In this document: positions 33,025 to 42,926 of the stretch, one piece after another
Layout: each line of letters begins with the position of its first letter
Numbering within the stretch: position 1 is the stretch's first letter
Assembly (NCBI GenBank): GCA_947489195.1
Contig: CANLCT010000011.1
Span: forward strand, 1 to 64,000
Source: an uncultured Aquimarina sp.
GTDB taxonomy: Bacteria > Bacteroidota > Bacteroidia > Flavobacteriales > Flavobacteriaceae
DNA length: 64,000 nt
Direction of reading: 5' to 3'
The notes under the pieces: generated by a model
The model's input: only the letters and a program-made list of their open reading frames with translations
What the model was told of the DNA's origin: nothing
The model's database searches: none
Position numbers and translations under genes: made by a program

Positions 33025-35607
33025 ATGAAAATTTACGTATTACTTTTTTTCTTTATATGTAATATTGGTTTTAGTCAGTCGAACTTATATTCTGATGATT
33101 CTTCTAAAAGTAAAATAATTCCATTTCTTAATTTAGTAGAAGAACGATTCAATGTTAAATTCTCGTATAATCCTGAGTGGATTGAAAATGAAGAAATTAA
33201 TACATCTAAAAAGTTTAATTCACTAGAATTAATTATAGTAGAATTACAACGGCAGCTACATGTAACTATAAATAAAGTGGATCAAAGATTTTTTGTAATA
33301 AAACCTTTGAAAAAAATTTATGTATGTGGTTATTTAAAAGATGAAAATTTTAAAAAAGCTATTGAAGGAGCCATAATTAAAAGCTCTAATGAAAATCAAT
33401 TTACAACAAGTAATACTAATGGCTACTTTCAATTAAGTGATGTCGATATTAATGATACGATACAAATTAGTTCACTAGGTTCTAAAACAAAAAAAATAGC
33501 CGCTTTAACATTTTTTAAAAAGTGTGACAATTATTTATTAGAAGAAAAGCTTTATAACTTAAACGAAGTAGTTATTAAAGATTATTTGTCTACAGGTATT
33601 TCATTAAAAAATGATGGAACCGTTAATTTCGATCTTAAAAATGCAGATATTCTAGCTGGTCAAGCCGAGCCAGATGTTTTACAAAGTGTTCAATTGTTAC
33701 CCGGTATTGATAGTACGACGGAAAACGCTACAGATTTGTTTATACGTGGAAGTACTCCTGATAAAAATTTGATTTTGTGGGATGGTATTAAATTGTATAA
33801 TACTGATCATTTTTTTGGAACATTAACTAATTTGAATGCTACTTTAGTCAATAATGTAACTATTTATAAAAATGGGACTAATGCTAAGTATGGTGATCGG
33901 GTTTCGGGGGTTATTGATATTGAATTAGCCAATGAAGTTCCCGAAAATATTGGGGCGAGTATAGGAGTTAATTTTTTAAATAGTGACCTTACACTTGAAA
34001 TACCAGTTTTTAAAAAGTTAGGTTTAATAGTTTCTGCACGTAGATCATTTACTGATTTTTTTGAACCTGCAATTTTTGAAAATAATTTTAATCGATTATT
34101 TCAAAGTTCAAGAATTATTACAAACAAAGAAGCTTTAAATTCTGCTCCCGACTTGCAACAAAGCCAAGAGTTAAGTTTTGAAGATTATTCTGGTAAAATT
34201 ATAGTTGATATAGCATCAAAACATAAATTCCAATCAACAATTTTATACACCAATAATGAACTTAAAGATATTTTTGAAAGTATCTTTTTTGAAGGGGATG
34301 ATGGATTTAGAGTAACGGATGTCAATTTTGATAATTTAGAAATCGAAAATTTAGGAATTTCTGCATCTTTTCAGAGTAAATGGAACAATTTTTTTGAAAC
34401 TAATTTAAATTTTAATCACTCAAATTTTAATTTAAATTATTTAGGAGCTAGTTTTAATCCGGTACTTTTTGCATCATCTCAAGTCGAAAGAATAAATACG
34501 ATTAAAGAATATAATTCATTAATAACATCAAAATTAAAGTTACATAAAAACTTGAATTTTAATAGTGGATATGAAGCTTCAAAAAAAAATATAAATCATG
34601 AGATTAGACATGAATTTTTTGGAGATTTTCTTAATAAGTACAATTTAAAAACGGCCCATTCATTTTTTAGCCAACTTAACTTTAATAAAACCAATGTAGC
34701 GCATGTTGATTTAGGAATTCGAATAAATAAAATTCCAACTTTTAAAAAATTACGTTTAGAGCCAAGGTTGTATGCTGAAAAAGAGTTAACAAAAAATATT
34801 AGAATAAAAACAAGTGCTGAAATAAAGTATCAATCTATTAATAGAATAGATATTAGTTCGGGAAACGACCTAGGCGAAGAAGATGAAGTTTGGTTACCTG
34901 CTATAAAAGATAGTATTCCATTAGTGCAAAGTAAGCAGGTTTCAGCAGGAGTTTTATTTAAAAATAATGGTTGGATAGTTGATATAGATGCTTATTACAA
35001 AACCTTAGCTGGTTTAAGTTTGTTCCCCTCTGGACCATTGAATTTATTCGGAAACCCGAAAGAAGGTAATGGAGTTATAAAAGGAGTTGATGTTTTAATA
35101 AAAAAGAAATTTTTAAAATATTCGACCTGGTTAGGATACACTTATGCAACCAATATACAACAGTTTGATGGTATAAATAATAATGAAGCCTTTAATGCTA
35201 ATAATGATATTAGACACTCATTGACCTGGTCACATTTTTATGAGTATAAAAACTTTCAATTTTCTTTGGGATGGAAATATAGAACAGGAACACCATATAT
35301 AGAAATTTCTGGTTTTGATAATCCAACATTAACCAATATTGTAGAATCGTACAATGAAAAAAGAGTACCAGATTACCATAAATTAGATTTTTCTTTAATT
35401 TACTCTATTAATTTATCAAAAAAAGATACTTCGAAAAATGCTAGATTTGGTTTATCTGTTTTTAATATTTATAATCAAAAAAATATACTTGATATAAATA
35501 GATCGTTATTTACACCATTTATTGTAGATGATCCTTTGGGGCTAGTAGAGTTTGAAACGGTATCATTAGGGACTACAGCTAACGTTTTTATTCGATTTAA
35601 TTTTTAA
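33025..35607 (+). CDS. Second STN-type TonB-dependent receptor (paralogue)
   Basis: The 860-residue outer-membrane receptor matches the one at 15743-18337 throughout. It has a signal peptide (1-18), an STN domain (about 30-95, FNVKFSYNPEWIEN), a carboxypeptidase-like regulatory domain (about 105-178), a plug (GQAEPDVLQSVQLLPGID, FIRGSTPDKNLILWDGIKLY), and a barrel ending FIRFNF. It keeps the STN domain but has no sigma/fecR genes nearby, so it may signal through the FecR at 14549 or have lost signalling. It sits after the dehydrogenase cluster and before acs. Confidence 0.92.
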   Translation: MKIYVLLFFFICNIGFSQSNLYSDDSSKSKIIPFLNLVEERFNVKFSYNPEWIENEEINTSKKFNSLELIIVELQRQLHVTINKVDQRFFVIKPLKKIYVCGYLKDENFKKAIEGAIIKSSNENQFTTSNTNGYFQLSDVDINDTIQISSLGSKTKKIAALTFFKKCDNYLLEEKLYNLNEVVIKDYLSTGISLKNDGTVNFDLKNADILAGQAEPDVLQSVQLLPGIDSTTENATDLFIRGSTPDKNLILWDGIKLYNTDHFFGTLTNLNATLVNNVTIYKNGTNAKYGDRVSGVIDIELANEVPENIGASIGVNFLNSDLTLEIPVFKKLGLIVSARRSFTDFFEPAIFENNFNRLFQSSRIITNKEALNSAPDLQQSQELSFEDYSGKIIVDIASKHKFQSTILYTNNELKDIFESIFFEGDDGFRVTDVNFDNLEIENLGISASFQSKWNNFFETNLNFNHSNFNLNYLGASFNPVLFASSQVERINTIKEYNSLITSKLKLHKNLNFNSGYEASKKNINHEIRHEFFGDFLNKYNLKTAHSFFSQLNFNKTNVAHVDLGIRINKIPTFKKLRLEPRLYAEKELTKNIRIKTSAEIKYQSINRIDISSGNDLGEEDEVWLPAIKDSIPLVQSKQVSAGVLFKNNGWIVDIDAYYKTLAGLSLFPSGPLNLFGNPKEGNGVIKGVDVLIKKKFLKYSTWLGYTYATNIQQFDGINNNEAFNANNDIRHSLTWSHFYEYKNFQFSLGWKYRTGTPYIEISGFDNPTLTNIVESYNEKRVPDYHKLDFSLIYSINLSKKDTSKNARFGLSVFNIYNQKNILDINRSLFTPFIVDDPLGLVEFETVSLGTTANVFIRFNF

Positions 35608-35717
35608 AATTTTTGGCAAATAGTTTAACCATTTTTAAGTGTTTATAGTTTTTTTTGTCTTAAAAATTATAGATATTTAAGCAATTAACACAAACGTTTT
35701 AGTAAAGTACGCTATTC

Positions 35718-37637
35718 ATGGAAATTCCTAACAATCTTCAAATTAAAAGTTTTGCAGAATATAAACAATGGTACCAACAAAGTGTAGACCATCCTGAAGC
35801 TTTTTGGGAAGCCATTGCCAATAAGTTTTATTGGAAAAAAAAATGGAAAACTACATTAGAGTATGATTTTAACATTCCAAAAGTGGAATGGTTTAAAGGC
35901 GGTAAATTAAATATTACAGAAAATTGTTTAGATCGTCATTTAAAAACAATAGGAAATAAAACTGCTATTATTTGGGAACCTAACGATCCAGATGAAGAAA
36001 CAAGGCACATAACCTACAGGCAATTGTATGTTAAAGTTTCGCATTTTGCCAATGTGTTAAAAAATAATGGAATAAAAAAAGGAGATCGTGTGTGTATTTA
36101 TATGCCAATGATACCCGAATTGGCAATTGCTATGTTGGCTTGTGCTAGAATTGGAGCAATACACTCTATAGTGTTTGCAGGTTTTTCAAGTACAGCTATA
36201 GCAAGTAGAATTAATGATTCAGAATGTAAGATGCTAATTACAGCTAATGAGGTTTATAGAGGAACCAAACAAGTAGCATTAAAAAGTATTTGTGATGAAG
36301 CTTTAAAACAGACACCATGTATTGAAACGGTAATCGTGTATCGACGTACAGTAGAGCCCACACCAATGAAACCAGGCCGTGATAAATTTTGGTTTGACGA
36401 ATTGCAAAAGGTAGCTAAAGAATGCGAAGCCGAAGAAATGGACGCCGAAGATGAATTATTTATTTTATACACATCGGGGTCTACGGGTAAGCCAAAAGGA
36501 ATGGTGCATACAACAGCTGGATACATGGTAGGAAGTACATTTACATTTCAAAATGTATTTCAATTAGATAAGAATGATGTGTATTGGTGCACAGCCGATA
36601 TAGGTTGGATTACTGGACATTCATATATAATTTATGGACCACTAGCCGCAGGAGCAACTACCGTTATGTTTGAAGGAGTACCGAGTTATCCAGATTATGG
36701 TCGTTTTTGGGAAATTTGTAACAAACTTAAGGTAACTCATTTTTATACGGCACCAACTGCTATTAGAGCTTTGGCAAAACAATCTTTAGATTTTGTAAAA
36801 AAACATGATTTATCAAGTTTAAAAGTATTAGGTAGTGTTGGAGAACCTATTAATGAAGAAGCATGGCATTGGTATAATGATTATGTTGGAAAAGGAAATT
36901 GCCCCATTGTAGATACTTGGTGGCAAACAGAAACGGGAGCTATTATGATTTCTCCTTTAGCAGGAATAACACCTACAAGACCTACATTTGCTACCTTGCC
37001 TTTACCAGGAATTCAGCCTGTATTAATGGATGAAAATGGAGGAAAAATTCAGATAAAACCCCAACAAGCTGAAGGGCGCTTAGCTATACAATACCCTTGG
37101 CCATCAATGGCTCGTACTGTTTATGGAGATCATGAACGTTATAGGCAAGTATATTTTTCGCAATTTCCAGGAAATTATTTTACAGGTGATGGTGCATATC
37201 GAGACGCAAGTGGAAATTACCGAATAACTGGAAGAGTTGATGATGTGGTAATTGTTTCGGGACATAATTTAGGTACAGCCCCCATCGAAAATGCAATTAA
37301 TGAGCATAGAGCGGTAGCCGAATCAGCAATTGTTGGATTTCCACATGATATAAAAGGAACAGCTTTATGCGCATATGTAACCTTACATGATGATTATAAG
37401 GGAGGAGCAGAATTAGTATCTGAAATAAAAAAGCAAATAGCCAATACCATAGGAGCAATTGCCAAACCAGATAAAGTAATATTTGTAAATGCATTGCCTA
37501 AAACCAGAAGTGGAAAAATTATGCGTCGTATTTTACGTAAAATAGCCTCAGGTGAAATTGATAGTTTAGGAGATACTTCGACATTACTAAACCCAGATGC
37601 TGTTGAACAAATTATAGTGGCTTATGCAAATGTGTAA
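35718..37637 (+). CDS. acs: Acetyl-CoA synthetase
   Basis: The 639-residue AMP-forming enzyme converts acetate, ATP and CoA to acetyl-CoA. Motifs include YTSGSTGKPKGMVHTT (ATP/AMP loop), the aryl/acetyl pocket region DTWWQTETGAIM, the hinge TGRVDDVVIVSGHN, and TRSGKIMRRILRK, whose Lys is the usual acetylation site for regulation. Length is normal. Its end overlaps the following GNAT acetyltransferase gene by 14 bp. Confidence 0.95.
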   Translation: MEIPNNLQIKSFAEYKQWYQQSVDHPEAFWEAIANKFYWKKKWKTTLEYDFNIPKVEWFKGGKLNITENCLDRHLKTIGNKTAIIWEPNDPDEETRHITYRQLYVKVSHFANVLKNNGIKKGDRVCIYMPMIPELAIAMLACARIGAIHSIVFAGFSSTAIASRINDSECKMLITANEVYRGTKQVALKSICDEALKQTPCIETVIVYRRTVEPTPMKPGRDKFWFDELQKVAKECEAEEMDAEDELFILYTSGSTGKPKGMVHTTAGYMVGSTFTFQNVFQLDKNDVYWCTADIGWITGHSYIIYGPLAAGATTVMFEGVPSYPDYGRFWEICNKLKVTHFYTAPTAIRALAKQSLDFVKKHDLSSLKVLGSVGEPINEEAWHWYNDYVGKGNCPIVDTWWQTETGAIMISPLAGITPTRPTFATLPLPGIQPVLMDENGGKIQIKPQQAEGRLAIQYPWPSMARTVYGDHERYRQVYFSQFPGNYFTGDGAYRDASGNYRITGRVDDVVIVSGHNLGTAPIENAINEHRAVAESAIVGFPHDIKGTALCAYVTLHDDYKGGAELVSEIKKQIANTIGAIAKPDKVIFVNALPKTRSGKIMRRILRKIASGEIDSLGDTSTLLNPDAVEQIIVAYANV

Positions 37638-38187
37638 ATATATTAGTTCAAATATTTTTCCCGATTTTGTAACAAATAGATTTGTTTTAAGGCAATTAAA
37701 AAATAGTGACTTAGAATATGTTTTTAAAGGCTTATCCGATCCCAAAGTAATCAAATATTATGGAGTAAGTTTTTCTAGCTTGGAAGCCGCAAAAGAGCAA
37801 ATGAAGTGGTATAGTAATTTAGAAAAGACTAAAACAGGGATTTGGTGGGCAATTTGTGAAAAAAAATCAGGTTTTTTTAATGGAGCTATTGGTTTAAATG
37901 ATATTGATCAATTGCAAAAAAGCGCCGAAATTGGTTTTTGGTTATTACCCGAATATTGGGGAAAAGGAATTATAAAAGAATGTATGACAGAAATTGATTC
38001 TTATTCATTTCAAATAATTAAACTAAAAAAAATAAATGCTTTTATTGAATCTGAAAATAAAAAATGTTTAAGCCTAGTAAAAAAACTTAATTTTATACAT
38101 GAGAAAACATTGAATAATTATGAGTTTAAAAAAGGTAAACCAATTAGTCTTTATCATTATTCAAAAATAAACATAAGGTTGCTTTAA
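37624..38187 (+). CDS. GNAT-family N-acetyltransferase (RimJ/RimL type)
   Basis: The 187-residue acetyltransferase has a beta-strand start TNRFVLRQLKNSDLEYVFKGL, typical of RimJ/RimL GNAT proteins. The acetyl-CoA binding turn is in LPEYWGKGIIKECM, and the last strands follow (INAFIESENKKCLSLVKKLNF). The start ATG at 37624 lies within the acs 3' end (an ATG at 37630 is equally possible), so the genes are translationally coupled. The substrate is unknown. Regulation of Acs by acetylation is suggestive from the coupling but unproven. Confidence 0.88.
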   Translation: MQMCKYISSNIFPDFVTNRFVLRQLKNSDLEYVFKGLSDPKVIKYYGVSFSSLEAAKEQMKWYSNLEKTKTGIWWAICEKKSGFFNGAIGLNDIDQLQKSAEIGFWLLPEYWGKGIIKECMTEIDSYSFQIIKLKKINAFIESENKKCLSLVKKLNFIHEKTLNNYEFKKGKPISLYHYSKINIRLL

Positions 38188-38205
38188 CACGTTATTATAT
38201 GAGAT

Positions 38206-38739
38206 TTACAAACATGTAGCTGGTGGATTTTCATCTAAATTTTCTAAAAAAGTGGTTGTTTCGATAATAAACTCAAGGTAGCTCATCACTCTTTTATCTA
38301 CAAAATTTCCAGTATTTCTATATTGAATTGTTTTACGGCCAGCTGGCGTTGTATATTCCAAAATAAAAAAATCTCCCATTGGGAATAATTCAGCATCTGT
38401 AATATCTGTTGAAGGAATATCGCGAACTCCTCGAGCAATATTTCTAACATCATTTGAAATTGATGTTTGAGTAGCATTTACAGGAAAAGGACATTCAAAA
38501 AATGTCCAGATACCATCACCAGGGATCGCACCATTATTATTTGACTTAAATAAGCCTTCATCAGTTAATTTAAAAACAGAAATACAATTAGCCGTTGAGC
38601 AAGCTTTTGCGGCTCTTCCAAAAGTAATTCCTTCAGAAAAATCAATATTTATAGTGTCTTCGGGTAAAATAAAATCATCATTATCATCTCCACAACTAAA
38701 AACAAGTACTAAACTTAGTATAAGGGCAATTTTCTTCAT
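38206..38739 (-). CDS. Lipoprotein of unknown function
   Basis: The product has about 177 residues, a signal MKKIALILSLVLVFSC and an acidic GDDNDDF after the lipid Cys, suggesting surface export. The mature part has a few cysteines and a beta-rich body. I chose the ATG at 38739; an ATG two codons earlier (38745) is possible. No family was recognised. It converges with the GNAT gene and is divergent from the glycosyltransferase at 38835. Confidence 0.7.
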   Translation of the reverse strand: MKKIALILSLVLVFSCGDDNDDFILPEDTINIDFSEGITFGRAAKACSTANCISVFKLTDEGLFKSNNNGAIPGDGIWTFFECPFPVNATQTSISNDVRNIARGVRDIPSTDITDAELFPMGDFFILEYTTPAGRKTIQYRNTGNFVDKRVMSYLEFIIETTTFLENLDENPPATCL

Positions 38740-38834
38740 AGTCATTGTATTCCTGTATTTGGGATCGGAAATTTACAAAAAGTTAAGATCAGTTCTATAT
38801 TTCTAACTACATTGTGTTCAAAAAAGTATAAAAA

Positions 38835-40058
38835 TTGATTCAAAAAAGTAAAAAAATACTCATTATAGGTCATGTTTGGCCCCAGCCAAATGCTACAGCA
38901 GCAGGGGAGCATATGTTACATCTAATTCATTTTTTTAAGAATTTTGGATATCAATTATTTTTTGTTAGTGCTGCGCAGCAGCCAGATAACTATAAAATAT
39001 TTTCAGAATTATCAATAGATACAGCTGTTGTTGCTATAAATGATGCCACCTTTGATAGACTTCTTTTAGAATATGAACCTAATATAGTCCTTTTTGATCG
39101 CTTTATGGTGGAAGAGCAATTTAGTTGGCGTGTAAAAAAAATATGTCCAAATGCTATTCGTATTTTAGATACAGAAGATCTTCACTTTTTACGAAAACAG
39201 AGACAAAAACAATTAAACACAACTGGCGATATATTACTAACAGATGATGCCAAGCGTGAATTAGCAAGTATGTATAGGTGTGATTTAAATTTAATGATTT
39301 CGTTAAAAGAAATGGAGTTTTTAAAAACTACATATAATTTTCCAGATCAATTGCTACACTATATTCCATTATTAAGTGATTTTATAGAGGAAGACACCTT
39401 TAATAGTTTTGAAAATAGAAGAGATCTCGTTTTTGTAGGTAATTTTTTACACAATCCTAATTGGCATGCTGTACAAGTGTTAAAAAGAGAAATTTGGCCA
39501 TTACTATCAAAACAGCTTCCTGATGTGAAATTACATATTTATGGTGCTTATGCTACAGAAAAAAATTATCAATTACATAATGAAAAGCAAGGCTTTTTAG
39601 TTCACGGATACGTTAAAGATATAGAAACCGTATTACAAAAAAGTAGACTTTTAATAGCCCCTTTGTATTTTGGAGCAGGGCAAAAGGGGAAATTATTAAA
39701 GGCTATGCAGTGCGGTACACCAACCATTACTACTACAATTGGAGCCGAAGCAATGCAATTTGATAAATTGTGGCCAGGTGTTATTGTTGATTCAGTAAAA
39801 GACTTTGTGGCACAAACAGTTTTATTATATAAAAGCGTTGATCAATGGAATACTGCACAAAAAAGTATTCCAGATTTGGTAAACACTCATTATTTATTTG
39901 AAAAACATTATCAAGTATTTAAAGAGAAACTAGAAGAATTAACTAACGGCATCATTGCGCATAGAAATTCTAATATAATTGGGCAAATTTTATGGCACCA
40001 GAGTATGCGAAGTACAGAGTTTATGAGTCGTTGGATTATAGAAAAGAATAAACATTAA
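38835..40058 (+). CDS. GT4-like glycosyltransferase (TTG start)
   Basis: The 407-residue protein has the two-Rossmann (GT-B) layout. The N-terminal donor/acceptor half has KKILIIGHVWPQPNATAAGEH; the C-terminal half starts VFVGNFLHNPNWHA and has HGYVKDIETVLQ and the GT4-like AGQKGKLLKAMQCGTPTIT. It should transfer a sugar to an envelope or exported glycan. The only usable start is TTG at 38835: an in-frame stop lies six bases upstream and no ATG precedes the Rossmann loop. Its 3' end overlaps the next, oppositely oriented gene by 4 bp. Confidence 0.85.
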   Translation: MIQKSKKILIIGHVWPQPNATAAGEHMLHLIHFFKNFGYQLFFVSAAQQPDNYKIFSELSIDTAVVAINDATFDRLLLEYEPNIVLFDRFMVEEQFSWRVKKICPNAIRILDTEDLHFLRKQRQKQLNTTGDILLTDDAKRELASMYRCDLNLMISLKEMEFLKTTYNFPDQLLHYIPLLSDFIEEDTFNSFENRRDLVFVGNFLHNPNWHAVQVLKREIWPLLSKQLPDVKLHIYGAYATEKNYQLHNEKQGFLVHGYVKDIETVLQKSRLLIAPLYFGAGQKGKLLKAMQCGTPTITTTIGAEAMQFDKLWPGVIVDSVKDFVAQTVLLYKSVDQWNTAQKSIPDLVNTHYLFEKHYQVFKEKLEELTNGIIAHRNSNIIGQILWHQSMRSTEFMSRWIIEKNKH

Positions 40059-41068
40059 TTTTTGATACCTATAACACGTTGAAATAAATTATTTAATAAA
40101 TCAGGAACTTCTTTCATATTTCGTTCACGTTCAACAGCATGTAGTTTGCCATTTTTATCGTAAAATATTTTATAACTAAAGGCAAATCGATCACTTGATG
40201 CTGTTTTATCAAGCAAACCAAATCGTAAGTCGTTAAAATAGAAAATCTCGCCCGATTTTTCAATGGTGTACCAGCCTTCGGTCAGTTTTATAAGTCTTAG
40301 TATTAATGGGTGATTATTAAGTTTGCCTAGTAAATGATAATTTTTCGGATAGGTATTAAATGTGATAGGTGATTTGTCATCAAATAAGGAATAATCTCCA
40401 ATTAAAAATGCAGTATTAGTTTTTACATTAGCGTTCCATAAAATACTGTTAAATGGAGTCGGCTTGGTCTGAATTTCTTGAAAATTAATTTGCTGTGTTT
40501 CCAAGTTGTTTTTAAACACACCATAAGTGTACCATTTAAAGACTAATGTAATTAAGATATATGCACTACTAATTATAATACCCGTATTATTAATTTTATT
40601 TCTTTTGGGATTAGTGCGTTTGTAAAACATTGCCCAAACAACGCATATTAGAAAAGGAATAGTATAAAGAGGATCAATTACAAAAATATTTTTAAATGAT
40701 ATTTTATAGGGTAGCGGCCAAAAAAGTTGAGTCCCCCAAGTAGTAAAAGCATCAAGAATAGGATGGGTGAATAAGCCCCAAAACATTAGTTTACCCCAAT
40801 CTTTCCAAGTAGCTTCGTTATGCTTGTATAATTTTGAAATTAACCAACCAAATATAGGGGCAGTAATGATGCAAAATAATATGGAATGAGAAAAACCGCG
40901 ATGTAGTTCATTTGCAGTTACAGGGTCGGTAAAAAGTTTAGTAATAATATCTAAATCGGGAATTGTGCCAGCAATAGCTCCCCAAAGTATAGCTTTATTT
41001 CCTACTTTTTTTCCGATAGTAGCTTGTCCAACAGCAGCTCCTAAAACGATTTGAGTTAATGAATCCAT
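40055..41068 (-). CDS. YdjM/DUF457-type membrane-bound metal-dependent hydrolase
   Basis: The 337-residue integral membrane protein begins MDSLTQIVLGAAVGQA and has the family's metal-binding segments AGTIPDLDI, HRGFSHSILF and THPILDAFTTWGTQLF. Three or four TM helices lie at about 55-75, 100-120, 130-150 and 165-185, and a soluble C-terminal domain follows. LexA-regulated YdjM and LexA-independent relatives are known; the function is not established. Its ATG overlaps the stop of the upstream FemAB-like gene by 1 bp (TAATG). Confidence 0.88.
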   Translation of the reverse strand: MDSLTQIVLGAAVGQATIGKKVGNKAILWGAIAGTIPDLDIITKLFTDPVTANELHRGFSHSILFCIITAPIFGWLISKLYKHNEATWKDWGKLMFWGLFTHPILDAFTTWGTQLFWPLPYKISFKNIFVIDPLYTIPFLICVVWAMFYKRTNPKRNKINNTGIIISSAYILITLVFKWYTYGVFKNNLETQQINFQEIQTKPTPFNSILWNANVKTNTAFLIGDYSLFDDKSPITFNTYPKNYHLLGKLNNHPLILRLIKLTEGWYTIEKSGEIFYFNDLRFGLLDKTASSDRFAFSYKIFYDKNGKLHAVERERNMKEVPDLLNNLFQRVIGIKN

Positions 41069-42258
41069 TAAATTTGTTGTATTTTAAAAGGATTTCGAAT
41101 TTCGTAATCACTAGGCGAAATTAATTCAACCAAGGGTTTTAGTAATGTGTTTGAAATGGAATTTCGATGCCTTACATATAATTTCATCTCAACAGGTTTT
41201 GCACCTACAGTACTTTTAATAATTTCTGCAGTTCTACCTAATCTTAATTCGATTACTTTATGATTAATCGCTTCATGTACATAATCATATAACATGCGTT
41301 GGTATACTGCATGTGATTTATTGTAATTATAATCTATTCCTATATGATTAGCTTCGAGTATATCATCTAATAGAAAAGCCGTTGAAAAAGCAATTAATTT
41401 TTCGTTAAAAAAATAGCCTTTAAATGTAAATTCATTGGTAAACACGGATTTTAGGTTTTGAAAGGTAGCAATATTTTGTTCCCCTATTTTAAAATCAGAA
41501 TTTTCTAACACAGAGGAATATAAATTAGAAATGTCACTTTTGTAGTTATCAATATCTTGTGCAGAAAATTCTTTGACAACCAATGCACCCGATTTTTTAT
41601 AAACAGTTTTTACCCGTGTTCTAAATTTAGTTCGCATACTGGCTAAATAATCTTCAAAACTAGACCAATTATCGAGTTGAAGTACCATATTAACATCAAT
41701 TTTAAATTCTCGAAAATCATGCGATTTGATTTGATCACTTTCGGTAAAAGATTTGGGCCAAAATTCTTTTAATAAGATAAAAGAAGGCTTGTCATCATTT
41801 TCGGACTGACGCAATTCGCGTAAAGCATTGGATAAACTTTCAAAAGCAACTTCGGGAGTTACATGAGCTTTATTATATTTAAAACCATACTCGCCGCAGG
41901 CAAACAAATTACCACAAGTAAGTACGCTTACTTCTATATTTGAAATAAGTTTGTTTTTAACGGAATCACCTAGTTTACAAGGGAAATCATTTAATTTTAA
42001 TTGATCAGAATTAAATTTAAAAAGCTGAGTAACAGCTAAGGCAACAGGTGTGTTTTTTTTGTAAAATAAAATATACTTGAATTGGATATTATTTGATAAG
42101 GTTTGTTCTGCGATTTTCAAATAAGCTATTGAAAAAAAAAGATATTCACTATCGGTAATTACAGCATTCCAGTCTTTTTTTGGAATAGCAGAATAAGTGT
42201 CATAATAGATGTAAGTAAGTGGCGAGACTTTACACTTAGTCATTAATTTATTAAGCAT
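41068..42258 (-). CDS. FemAB/BioF2-like acetyltransferase-fold protein
   Basis: The 396-residue protein has the pattern of GNAT-like peptidoglycan-recognition/FemAB proteins. A central domain has FEDYLASMRTKFRTRVKTV (family basic helix), followed by YKSDISNLYSSVLEN, GYFFNEKLIAFSTAFLLDD and the end segment LRLGRTAEIIKSTVGAKP. Such proteins transfer amino acids or acyl groups in the envelope or on polysaccharide precursors. Two starts (42258, 42243) are possible. It overlaps the YdjM-type gene by 1 bp, so they form a coupled pair. The specific reaction is unknown. Confidence 0.75.
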   Translation of the reverse strand: MLNKLMTKCKVSPLTYIYYDTYSAIPKKDWNAVITDSEYLFFSIAYLKIAEQTLSNNIQFKYILFYKKNTPVALAVTQLFKFNSDQLKLNDFPCKLGDSVKNKLISNIEVSVLTCGNLFACGEYGFKYNKAHVTPEVAFESLSNALRELRQSENDDKPSFILLKEFWPKSFTESDQIKSHDFREFKIDVNMVLQLDNWSSFEDYLASMRTKFRTRVKTVYKKSGALVVKEFSAQDIDNYKSDISNLYSSVLENSDFKIGEQNIATFQNLKSVFTNEFTFKGYFFNEKLIAFSTAFLLDDILEANHIGIDYNYNKSHAVYQRMLYDYVHEAINHKVIELRLGRTAEIIKSTVGAKPVEMKLYVRHRNSISNTLLKPLVELISPSDYEIRNPFKIQQI

Positions 42259-42387
42259 AGCAAGTCACTATTTATTAAAATTCAATATTAATGTATATTG
42301 TGATATATTCAAAATAATATATTTTTAATTATGTAGCGTTAAAAATATATTAAAAAGTAAATATTATTTCTGTTTAATGAATAAAAG

Positions 42388-42771
42388 TTATTGAAAGTTC
42401 ATTTGACTCCATAATTTCCAACCTCCAGAAAAATTGTATATATGTTTAAAATTTAAGTCTTTAAGAATAGCGCAGGCAACCCTACTACGATAGCCAGAAT
42501 GGCAATAAACATAAATAGGCTTATTTTTATTTAAATGCTGCACTTCATGTTTAAACTTTTCTTTATTTTCAATAGGAATATTAATAGCTCTATTTATAAA
42601 ACCATCACTAAACTCTGTTTGCGTTCGCACATCGACTAATTGAATAGTTTGGCTGGTATTAATTTCATTTTTTAATGTGGCAAATCCAACATATTGTAGT
42701 GCAGTCTTGTTTTGTTGTCCAAAACATACTGTTGCAATGCTAAAAGCAATAAGAAAACAAATTTTCTTCAT
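42388..42771 (-). CDS. Periplasmic rhodanese-like sulfurtransferase
   Basis: The 127-residue single rhodanese domain has a signal peptide (1-18, MKKICFLIAFSIATVCFG). The active-site loop is CHSGYRS (Cys in YVYCHSGYRSRVA) and the CDC25-like frame is VDVRTQTEFSDGFINRAINIP. It should handle persulfide sulfur in the periplasm. It stands alone between the FemAB-like gene and a divergent glycosyltransferase. Confidence 0.9.
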   Translation of the reverse strand: MKKICFLIAFSIATVCFGQQNKTALQYVGFATLKNEINTSQTIQLVDVRTQTEFSDGFINRAINIPIENKEKFKHEVQHLNKNKPIYVYCHSGYRSRVACAILKDLNFKHIYNFSGGWKLWSQMNFQ

Positions 42772-42926
42772 AATTTATGTATTTTTTATAAGTTGGGTAT
42801 TTGCAAAAATAATTCATAATAACATACAAATAGACGAATTGTTATATTTAATGTTCCATTTTTTTTTAATTATTTAAAGGAGTCGCAAAAGTAAAATTGT
42901 AAATTTGCTTCTTATAACTGCAAAAA

